Position numbers and translations under genes: made by a program | Notes under the pieces: generated by a model | The model's database searches: none | What the model was told of the DNA's origin: nothing | What the model saw: the letters and a program-made list of their open reading frames with translations, nothing else | Source: Planctomycetota bacterium | Lineage (GTDB): Bacteria > Planctomycetota > Planctomycetia > Pirellulales > UBA7805 | Assembly: GCA_014237955.1 (NCBI GenBank) | Contig: JABABY010000100.1 | Span: 1 to 7,261 of the forward strand | DNA: 7,261 bases | Reading direction: 5' to 3' | Part shown: positions 1 through 5,314 of the stretch, in pieces | Layout of the letters: each line of letters starts with the position of its first letter | Position numbering within the stretch: position 1 is the stretch's first letter

Positions 1-323
1 TTACTCCTCGCATCACGGATCGCATGAAAATCATCTCTTTCAGATTCAATCTTAAGAATCGCAATGTCCTCTGGCAGGCATGCGTTTAGCGCGCGTTGAA
101 GAGCTTCTTCTGTCAGTTGCGTATCCGTCGAAAATCCCGCCACCTGACCCAACGCGTGGACACCCGCATCAGTACGGCCACTGGCAACAACTCGAGTGGA
201 TTCCCCCGTGATACCAGAGAGCGCCTCTTCAAGTGCCCTCTGGAGAGTCGACTGGCTATTTTGAACTTGCCAGCCCGAGTACTGAGACCCATCATAGGCA
301 AGTGTCATCTTGAGTACGCGCAT
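1..323 (-). CDS. truA: tRNA pseudouridine synthase A, N-terminal part (3' end outside window)
   Basis: The first 107 codons of a TruA protein are visible, and the reading frame stays open through the left edge. TruA converts uridines 38-40 of the tRNA anticodon stem-loop to pseudouridine in the cytoplasm. The N-terminus MRVLKMTLAYDGSQYSGWQ is the typical TruA opening. The signature SGRTDAGVHALGQVAGF follows at about residues 48-64, with Asp52 as the expected catalytic aspartate (E. coli Asp60). A later DFHAIRDA segment (98-105) matches the family's DFHAR block. I chose the ATG at 323-321 because it puts the YDG motif at the usual distance. TTG (359) and GTG (347) codons lie in frame upstream but would add residues the family lacks. 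No strong ribosome binding site is visible, so translation may be coupled to asd, which ends 37 bp upstream in the same direction. The assignment is firm; the C-terminal two thirds cannot be judged. Confidence 0.95.
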   Translation of the reverse strand, partial: MRVLKMTLAYDGSQYSGWQVQNSQSTLQRALEEALSGITGESTRVVASGRTDAGVHALGQVAGFSTDTQLTEEALQRALNACLPEDIAILKIESERDDFHAIRDARS

Positions 324-360
324 GGAGGGAAATACTTCACTGGCCACCGTACGGCGCAAG

Positions 361-1377
361 TCAGACGGCAGTGGCTTTCAACTGTACAAGTAACTCGGCA
401 ATTTGAACTGCATTGGTGGCAGCACCTTTACGCAAGTTGTCACTGACACACCAAAATGCCAAACCATTCTGATGCGAGAGATCTTCCCGTATCCGTCCTA
501 CAAACACATCATCCTGGCCAGTGCAGGCATGCGGCATAGGATAAGAACCGGCACTCAAATCATCGAGAAGCGTGATTCCCGGTTGGGCCGCAAACAACTC
601 ACGGGCCTCTTGCACGCTCAGCTTACGCTCCGTCTCGACCAAAATGCTCTCACTGTGACAATTTGAGACAGGAACACGAACGCAAGTCGGACAAATCTCA
701 ATGCTTTCATCGCTGAAGATTTTATGGGTTTCATAGACCATCTTCATTTCTTCCGACGTATATCCAGCATGTTTTTCAGAACCTATTTGAGGAATAACAT
801 TGAATGCAATGGGGTGCGCAAATATTTCATTTTGATAATCGGTACCCGCGAGTTGAGATCTCGTAGCCTCTTCCAAATCACGTGTCCCAGCTAACCCTGC
901 CCCGCTCGTTGCCTGATAGGTACTGACCACGACCCTTTTGATCCGAGCAGCATCGTGCAGCGGCTTCATCGCAAGGACCATCTGAGTTGTTGAACAATTC
1001 GGGCTAGCGATAATCCCATGATGGCCACGCACCGCTTCAGGGTTCACCTCGGGTACTACGAGGGGCACTTCCGGGTTCATCCTCCAATATCCACTCTCGT
1101 CAACCACCACACAATTTCTTTCTGTCGCCCAAGGAATAAACTCTGCGGCAACTTCATCCGGAGTGCTGGCGATGGCCAAATCAATTTCGTCAAACACTTC
1201 GGGAGTTAACTCAGCCACCGGATGCATTTGGCCAGCAAACTCGAGAGACGTGCCGGCGGATCGCTTGGATGCTAAGAAATGGATCGTCTTATAGGGAAAC
1301 TTGCGTTCCTCCAGCATCGTACGGATGATTGTTCCCACAGCTCCCGTTGCGCCAACAATTGCTACAGCATCAAACAC
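361..1377 (-). CDS. asd: aspartate-semialdehyde dehydrogenase
   Basis: This 338-residue protein has the usual family length. It catalyses the NADPH-dependent reductive dephosphorylation of L-aspartyl-4-phosphate to aspartate-4-semialdehyde (EC 1.2.1.11), the branch-point step to lysine/diaminopimelate, threonine and methionine. A Rossmann GATGAVG loop lies at residues 9-15. The catalytic cysteine is Cys128 in SPNCSTTQ, the substrate-orienting glutamine is Gln155 in STYQATSGAG, and the catalytic base is His241 in RVPVSNCHSES. The cofactor-side motif NLRKGAATNA (314-323) closes the protein. The VPVxxxHSES form resembles the Gram-positive-type branch rather than the longer E. coli Asd. The start is GTG (1377-1375), preceded by AGGGGA nine bases upstream, and an in-frame stop a short distance further upstream rules out a long extension. 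truA follows 37 bp downstream, so the two are probably one transcript. No key residue is missing. Confidence 0.96.
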   Translation of the reverse strand: MFDAVAIVGATGAVGTIIRTMLEERKFPYKTIHFLASKRSAGTSLEFAGQMHPVAELTPEVFDEIDLAIASTPDEVAAEFIPWATERNCVVVDESGYWRMNPEVPLVVPEVNPEAVRGHHGIIASPNCSTTQMVLAMKPLHDAARIKRVVVSTYQATSGAGLAGTRDLEEATRSQLAGTDYQNEIFAHPIAFNVIPQIGSEKHAGYTSEEMKMVYETHKIFSDESIEICPTCVRVPVSNCHSESILVETERKLSVQEARELFAAQPGITLLDDLSAGSYPMPHACTGQDDVFVGRIREDLSHQNGLAFWCVSDNLRKGAATNAVQIAELLVQLKATAV

Positions 1378-1386
1378 TAGATTATG

Positions 1387-1392
1387 TCCCCT
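1387..1392 (-). promoter_or_regulatory. Shine-Dalgarno sequence of asd (supports GTG start)
   Basis: On the minus strand the sequence AGGGGA lies nine bases before the GTG at 1377. It is the only good ribosome binding site near the 5' end of asd, and no ATG in this frame is available upstream before a stop. It therefore fixes the GTG as the start. Confidence 0.6.
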
Positions 1393-1437
1393 ACTTCGTT
1401 GTTATATTTACGTTCTGATTCATTCCAGCCGGCCCAT

Positions 1438-1467
1438 AGTATACTCTCTCAGAAGAAAGTAATTCAA
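1438..1467 (-). promoter_or_regulatory. predicted sigma70-type promoter for asd-truA
   Basis: Read on the minus strand, a -35-like TTGAAT (1467-1462; 4 of 6 consensus bases) is separated by 18 bp from a -10-like TATACT (1443-1438; 5 of 6). Transcription would start near 1431, giving a leader of about 54 nt before the asd GTG. The -35 hexamer overlaps the stop codon (1466-1464) of the upstream membrane-protein gene, so asd-truA would have its own promoter as well as possible read-through. This is a consensus match by eye only. Confidence 0.45.
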
Positions 1468-2156
1468 CTCACTAGCGGAGCATGGGCATCCGGCTCCGTC
1501 TCCAATCCCTTAGTCGCACGCACATCGCGTACTTCGTGCATGACTGATTCAATGATTGTATGATTCTGCACAATCGCATCCCAAAGGACATAAAAACAGT
1601 ATCCGATGAGACCGGTGCCAAGAAACGCCACGCCGAGGTGTGGGATGACCCAATCGGCGGTCTTCGGAAGACCCGTCCCTGGATCCGATGCCGCCCCAAA
1701 TGCGCTGATAACCACTACGGTACACATACCAAGAACTGCCCAAGGAAAGGCACGCCGCTTGAGTTTTTGGATTCTCAACAAAAGACTCTCGCTTAACTCG
1801 TAGGTCTCAACAACTTCACGACACCAGCGACTGGTTCCCACAAAATACGTCACTGCAATACTGCATACCAACACGACGATAAGGGCTGAGGCTATCCCCA
1901 CCAGTTTGTGTGCCGAACCCAATAGCTGTTCATCGGCAAATCCCCGACGATCCTGCTCAATCTCCGCACGGATCCGCTCAATTTCTTTAGCATTATTATC
2001 CGCATCGGATCCCCTAGCAGTGAGACCTCCCATCTGATCATTCAAATCTCGCAAGTGGCTGACCCTAGCATTCAAATCAACCGGGAACCCCAGCATCATA
2101 GTGGCAGCTAACATGATGATGGCAAACAATGCAAGTGCTGCAAAAATACGTGACAC
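1464..2156 (-). CDS. four-helix integral membrane protein of unknown function
   Basis: I do not recognise a named family for this 230-residue protein. Four hydrophobic segments are visible: about residues 4-23, 84-107, 137-155 and 168-193. Between helices 1 and 2 lies a long polar, charged stretch (about 30-80) with heptad-like character around NAKEIERIRAEIEQDRR (55-71), suggesting a short coiled coil outside the membrane. Helix 2 is preceded by His83 (SAHKLVGI) and helix 4 begins at His173 (IPHLGVAF). Two histidines at helix ends could bind a metal or haem, but that is inference only. A basic segment (RIQKLKRRAFPW, 128-139) sits just before helix 3. The C-terminal tail of about 35 residues is hydrophilic. 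The start is GTG (2156-2154) with GAGGA nine bases upstream on the coding strand. The gene lies 86 bp before asd in the same direction and is divergent from pdxA. Its function cannot be inferred from these neighbours. Confidence 0.88.
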   Translation of the reverse strand: MSRIFAALALFAIIMLAATMMLGFPVDLNARVSHLRDLNDQMGGLTARGSDADNNAKEIERIRAEIEQDRRGFADEQLLGSAHKLVGIASALIVVLVCSIAVTYFVGTSRWCREVVETYELSESLLLRIQKLKRRAFPWAVLGMCTVVVISAFGAASDPGTGLPKTADWVIPHLGVAFLGTGLIGYCFYVLWDAIVQNHTIIESVMHEVRDVRATKGLETEPDAHAPLVS

Positions 2157-2430
2157 CGTTCTCCATCCTCAAATAACTGGGAATTGGCAAGACGCTGGAC
2201 ATACCCAATGCGAGTATGCGTGTGGAAATTCAAGCCACAACATTGATGCCCATTATCACCCGCTCCCCGACAACCAGCAAGTATCGAGACCGTCAAAGAA
2301 TATTCCCGAAGACCAAGGCAAGTGGCCTGGTGAAATCCCCAACATACAATACACAGTGAGTCCTGTTTTGTGTCCAAAAAGCGAATATTCACCGCTACCC
2401 AATCGCAAAACTCCTTTTAGAATCTAAGTT
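2157..2430. other. divergent intergenic region between membrane-protein gene and pdxA
   Basis: This 274-bp stretch separates two divergently transcribed genes and must hold the promoters for both. Open frames on either strand here have no protein-like features and I treat them as chance. I see no convincing -35/-10 pair for either direction. Two small symmetrical elements are present: TGTGG and CCACA arms around a 9-base spacer (2221-2239), and TTAGAATCTAA (2417-2427), a perfect 5-bp inverted repeat around one base, ending three bases before the pdxA ATG. No RNA gene or terminator is recognisable. Confidence 0.5.
2166..2170 (-). promoter_or_regulatory. Shine-Dalgarno sequence of the membrane-protein gene
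   Basis: GAGGA on the minus strand lies nine bases before the GTG at 2156. It is a good ribosome binding site and supports that GTG as the start codon of the four-helix membrane protein. Confidence 0.55.
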
Positions 2431-3489
2431 ATGTCACAACCAATATTGGCCATCACGATGGGGGATCCTGCCGGTATCGGTCCTGAGACCATTGTCGGGG
2501 CCTGGACCGACTCTCAGGTCCATGAGGTCTGTAGACCATTTGTAGCCGGAAATTGCGATATTATGCGTCGGGCTGTTCAGCTCCTGCAAGCGAATATTGA
2601 AGTCGTTCCGATTGAGAAACCGGAGGATGCCCGCCCAAGCCTTTTTTCAATGCCCTGTCTTCGTGCTGGTTCACCCGAAGCGGCTCGTGTCTTACCGGCA
2701 ACGATCGATCCGCACGGAGGTCAAGCAGCGTATGACGCCGTGATTTGTGCTACCCAGCTGGCACAGACGGAACGTATCGCAGGGCTCGTCACTGCCCCCC
2801 TTAACAAAGCAGCCCTCAACGCCGCGGGGCACCATTTTCCTGGCCACACTGAACTTATCTCCCAGACTTGTGGCGTGAAGCAAACAGCAATGATGCTCTA
2901 CCTGCCGCCAGAAAATGACAAGAACGGGCGGAACGGGTTGGGCATCGTCCACGCCACCTTGCATATGGCCCTTCGCGACATTTTCCAGCACTTGCAGGTT
3001 GAACGAATTGTGACCTGTATGCAGCTTGTCGAAAGCGCGATGAGAGAGCTATCCCGAACGACCCCCTTGGCAGCACCACGCATCGGCATCTGCGCACTCA
3101 ATCCACATGCGGGCGAAAACGGAATCTTTGGCAAAGAGGAACTTAACATTCTAACTCCAGCAGTGGAACTGGGCCGTAATACGGGCATTGACGTTCTTGG
3201 CCCCTACCCTGCAGACAGTCTTATGGTCCGTGCTTCGGCTGGAGAGTTCGATGCCCTTGTAGCGATGTATCACGACCAAGGTCATATTGCCCTAAAACTT
3301 TTAGGGATGCATCGTGCTGTTAATATCACGCTCGGCCTGCCCATCATCCGCACGAGCGTTGCCTATGGCACTGCCTTCGATCGAGCCTGGCAAGGTCATG
3401 CAGATTCCTCCAGCATGGTTGAGGCAATCGTGACAGCGGCACGTCTTGCAACGAATCGGCATTCGCTTTTTGCTTCGTGTGGCCCTTAA
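2431..3489 (+). CDS. pdxA: PdxA-family dehydrogenase (4-hydroxythreonine-4-phosphate dehydrogenase)
   Basis: This is a full-length PdxA-family protein of 352 residues. Classical PdxA oxidises 4-phosphohydroxy-L-threonine with NAD+ (EC 1.1.1.262). The decarboxylated product is joined to deoxyxylulose phosphate by PdxJ to give pyridoxine phosphate. The N-terminus ITMGDPAGIGPE (8-19) is the family signature. The three metal-binding histidines are His139 (PGHTE), His226 (NPHAGE) and His281 (MYHDQGH). The substrate/cofactor segment VNITLGLPIIRTSV (297-310) is intact. The usual Asp-His after RTSV is Ala-Tyr here (311-312). The MYHDQGH...KLLG form is also seen in the PdxA2 branch (4-phosphothreonate dehydrogenases), so the precise substrate is not settled. 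No DUF1537-type kinase, the usual PdxA2 partner, is next to it. The ATG at 2431 is followed immediately by the conserved N-terminus, although no clear Shine-Dalgarno sequence precedes it. A histidine phosphatase gene follows after 13 bp, so the two are probably co-transcribed. Confidence 0.92.
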   Translation: MSQPILAITMGDPAGIGPETIVGAWTDSQVHEVCRPFVAGNCDIMRRAVQLLQANIEVVPIEKPEDARPSLFSMPCLRAGSPEAARVLPATIDPHGGQAAYDAVICATQLAQTERIAGLVTAPLNKAALNAAGHHFPGHTELISQTCGVKQTAMMLYLPPENDKNGRNGLGIVHATLHMALRDIFQHLQVERIVTCMQLVESAMRELSRTTPLAAPRIGICALNPHAGENGIFGKEELNILTPAVELGRNTGIDVLGPYPADSLMVRASAGEFDALVAMYHDQGHIALKLLGMHRAVNITLGLPIIRTSVAYGTAFDRAWQGHADSSSMVEAIVTAARLATNRHSLFASCGP

Positions 3490-3502
3490 CGAAAGCGACC
3501 GG

Positions 3503-4156
3503 ATGATGCCCGCCCTGCCCTGTCCCGAAAAGGACACATGCATACTGTATTTATTGCGCCATGCCGCTACAGCCAACAATCTCTTAAATCCACCTCTCTT
3601 ACAGGGGCGCAATCAAAATCCAGGTCTTTCAGAAAAAGGAAGGCAGCAAGCGAGCACAACAGCACAATGGCTCGCAGAGGGCACTATCTCGTCAGTTTAC
3701 AGTTCACCACTATTACGCGCAACAGAGACTGCCAGTCCAATCGCAACAATGCATCATCTCTCCATTGTTGAAATCGAAGATTTGATAGAAGCGGATGTAG
3801 GAAACTGGGCAGGTCGCCATTGGGAAGAAATTGCTCGTAGCGAGCCAGATGCCTACAGTCGCTTCATCGACAATCCCGACCAACATCCCTATGCCGGAGG
3901 AGAAAGTTTTGGCAACGTCGCGGAGCGTGTCCTTCCGGAATTTGACTCCTTACTGGACCGCCATGCCGGAGAATCGATCGTCGTTGTGGGACACAACGTG
4001 GTCAACCGGATTTTTCTAGCACAACTGATGGGGATACCGATCTCACGTTCAAGAGATATTAAACAGTCCCATTGTGGAATCAACGTTATCCATCGTAACG
4101 GCGACTACGGCCAGTTGATTACCTTGAACGCAATTTTTCATCTGGCAAGCCACTAA
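3503..4156 (+). CDS. histidine phosphatase family protein (phosphoglycerate mutase-like)
   Basis: This 217-residue protein belongs to the histidine phosphatase superfamily, which transfers phosphate through a phosphohistidine intermediate. The catalytic motif is LLRHAATANN, with Arg19 and phospho-acceptor His20; the family's RHG is RHA here, a known variation. Other conserved elements are LSEKGRQQA (42-50), SSPLLRATETA (68-78, with Arg72), an acidic proton-donor region at Glu96 (LIEADVGNW), GESFGNVAERV (133-143) and the second catalytic histidine His164 in VVVGHNVVNR. All core residues are present. Phosphatase versus mutase activity, and the substrate, cannot be told; it resembles the CobC/PhoE-like small phosphatases in size. 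I chose the ATG at 3503 (another follows at 3506) because the extension to 3446 would overlap pdxA by 44 bp and adds residues not typical of the family. A weak GAAAG lies seven bases upstream. The gene follows pdxA by 13 bp. Its 3' end overlaps the opposing gene by 38 bp. Confidence 0.9.
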   Translation: MMPALPCPEKDTCILYLLRHAATANNLLNPPLLQGRNQNPGLSEKGRQQASTTAQWLAEGTISSVYSSPLLRATETASPIATMHHLSIVEIEDLIEADVGNWAGRHWEEIARSEPDAYSRFIDNPDQHPYAGGESFGNVAERVLPEFDSLLDRHAGESIVVVGHNVVNRIFLAQLMGIPISRSRDIKQSHCGINVIHRNGDYGQLITLNAIFHLASH

Positions 4157-5111
4157 GGTTCTCTGCTTTCGCCTTCCGAGAATTCTCTGGTTCCTGATTG
4201 TTGCGCTGCCGCAGTATCTCTTTGGTTATATCCGTTGGCCTGATGTTGCTTGGTCTGTCAAAATTATCTTCCTCGATTGTGGCATCCAAACGAACCTCGA
4301 GAAGTTCCATAATCGCTATCGGAGCCAAACTGGCTTTATTGGAAGAAGAATCGACTGCTCGCAAAAACTCAAAACGATAAGGAAATAGAGTTTCAGCATC
4401 CAAAAGAAGGCCGACTTCAATAGGTGCCCATTCGGGAAGTTGTGAAACAATTTTGGAATACTCGTTTCGATCTCCTTGGTCCGGTGTCGCAATGAGTTGG
4501 CTGAGTTGCTCCGCCCGCCAAACGCCACGCATAGCCCATACACTCATTCCATTCCACTCGATACGCACCGCACGACCAAAGCGAAACATCAACTGAAGAT
4601 TGTTCATCAAACCGGGTAAACCACCGAGGCCAATCGCATGAAGTTGGGGTGAAGATATGTCTGCAACTGCCAATAACCCTGCCTCACGTAACCGCTGAAG
4701 GTCCAAAAATCGCAGCTCTTTCTTATCGATCATTTCCTCCAGGAGCCAGAGTCGTCGTCCGTCATTGACTTGCGTGTAAACGAATTTACCCGCCCTGCCC
4801 CGCACTGCCATTTCAAAGCGAACTTGTCGATTCTCTCCCGTACCTTTCTGAAGATATTTTCCCGGACCAAACAAATGATGTCCGAGCAGGTGCACTTGGA
4901 GCCGCACTGTTGCTGAGAGCGAGTCCTGGGACTCAAAGGCTGCTATTGCCGAATCGAGGAGTACCTCCCCGCTGGCGATGCTGGCAGTATCAACAGGAGA
5001 AGCAGGTTTTGCTGGATTGCTCGACGCATCGAGGGATTGGCCGCTACAGATCCCAAGTGGCACCCCACTAGCAAACACCACAATAGACAAAATAGAAAAA
5101 CTTGACCTCAT
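4119..5111 (-). CDS. exported LolA-like protein, function unknown
   Basis: This 330-residue protein has a Sec-type signal peptide: MRSS, a hydrophobic core at about residues 5-21, and a likely cleavage near CSG|QS (24/25). A lipobox is not convincing, since LGIC has Ile before Cys. A Ser/Pro/Ala-rich linker follows to about residue 47. Residues 50-135 then show a helix (LLDSAIAAFESQDSLSA) and alternating strands with GPGKYLQKG, RFEMAVRG and VNDGRRLWLLEE. This pattern is reminiscent of the LolA/outer-membrane lipoprotein-sorting fold. That is recognition of a pattern, not a proven family match. A second strand-rich part contains LPEWAPIEVGLLLDAET and FPYRFEFLR (225-251). The C-terminal 45 residues are very polar and probably disordered. 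The start is ATG (5111-5109), without a strong ribosome binding site. The gene is divergent from a lipoprotein gene and converges on the phosphatase gene, overlapping it by 38 bp. It could act in carrying or anchoring envelope lipids or lipoproteins (inference). Confidence 0.85.
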   Translation of the reverse strand: MRSSFSILSIVVFASGVPLGICSGQSLDASSNPAKPASPVDTASIASGEVLLDSAIAAFESQDSLSATVRLQVHLLGHHLFGPGKYLQKGTGENRQVRFEMAVRGRAGKFVYTQVNDGRRLWLLEEMIDKKELRFLDLQRLREAGLLAVADISSPQLHAIGLGGLPGLMNNLQLMFRFGRAVRIEWNGMSVWAMRGVWRAEQLSQLIATPDQGDRNEYSKIVSQLPEWAPIEVGLLLDAETLFPYRFEFLRAVDSSSNKASLAPIAIMELLEVRLDATIEEDNFDRPSNIRPTDITKEILRQRNNQEPENSRKAKAENLSGLPDEKLRSR

Positions 5112-5221
5112 AGGGCAATTTTGCTGGTTTTATCAAAGAAATGGGTTGGTATGCGTCGAGGAAAGTCATCGAGGGCGCTATGCAATTGCAATCGGCGTCC
5201 TGAGGAATGAATATTTTAGGG

Positions 5222-5240
5222 AGGCCAGCGTTGCTGGTCT
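5222..5240 (+). promoter_or_regulatory. hairpin upstream of the lipoprotein gene
   Basis: The arms AGGCCAGC and GCTGGTCT pair over 8 bp, including one G-T wobble, around a three-base loop (GTT). No T-run follows on either strand, so it does not look like an intrinsic terminator. Lying 74 bp before the lipoprotein ATG, it may sit in the leader RNA or act as an operator. Its role is unknown. Confidence 0.35.
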
Positions 5241-5299
5241 ATGTCAGTTAGCAAACCGCCGTTATGGCACAGACTGATCTAGGGTCTGCTTTTGGGCTC

Positions 5300-5306
5300 A
5301 AGGGGA
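5300..5306 (+). promoter_or_regulatory. Shine-Dalgarno sequence of the lipoprotein gene
   Basis: AAGGGGA lies eight bases before the ATG at 5315. It selects that ATG over the in-frame ATG at 5264. The shorter form also places a signal peptide directly at the N-terminus, which the longer form would bury behind 17 polar residues. Confidence 0.6.
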
Positions 5307-5314
5307 ATACTCGA

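Larger units (their letters stand above)
5112..5314. other. divergent intergenic region with hairpin and palindrome
   Basis: This 203-bp stretch lies between the divergent LolA-like gene and the lipoprotein gene. It contains TGCAATTGCA (5181-5190), a perfect 10-bp palindrome, a repeated TCGAGG (about 5145-5174), and an 8-bp hairpin (5222-5240). I could not pick a convincing promoter pair in either direction by eye. A plus-strand open frame (4978-5277) crossing this region lies mostly antisense to the LolA-like gene and has no protein-like character. Confidence 0.45.

Noticed and set aside
96..666. Plus-strand open frames at 96-446 and 403-666
   Set aside because: They lie antisense to truA and asd, whose protein motifs are unmistakable, and their own translations show no protein-like pattern.
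2101..2427. Overlapping open frames on both strands between the membrane-protein gene and pdxA
   Set aside because: The plus frame overlaps the 5' end of the membrane-protein gene and stops just before pdxA. Neither frame has motifs, signal peptide or ribosome binding site, and the region must hold two promoters.
2692..3188. Minus-strand open frames inside pdxA
   Set aside because: They are antisense shadows of a full-length conserved enzyme and have no independent support.
5222..5240. Intrinsic terminator
   Set aside because: The hairpin has only a three-base loop and no T-run on either side, and it lies upstream of both divergent genes rather than after one.
4978..5277. Plus-strand 99-codon frame across the start of the LolA-like gene
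   Set aside because: It is antisense to a signal peptide region and runs through the divergent promoter region; no protein-like features.
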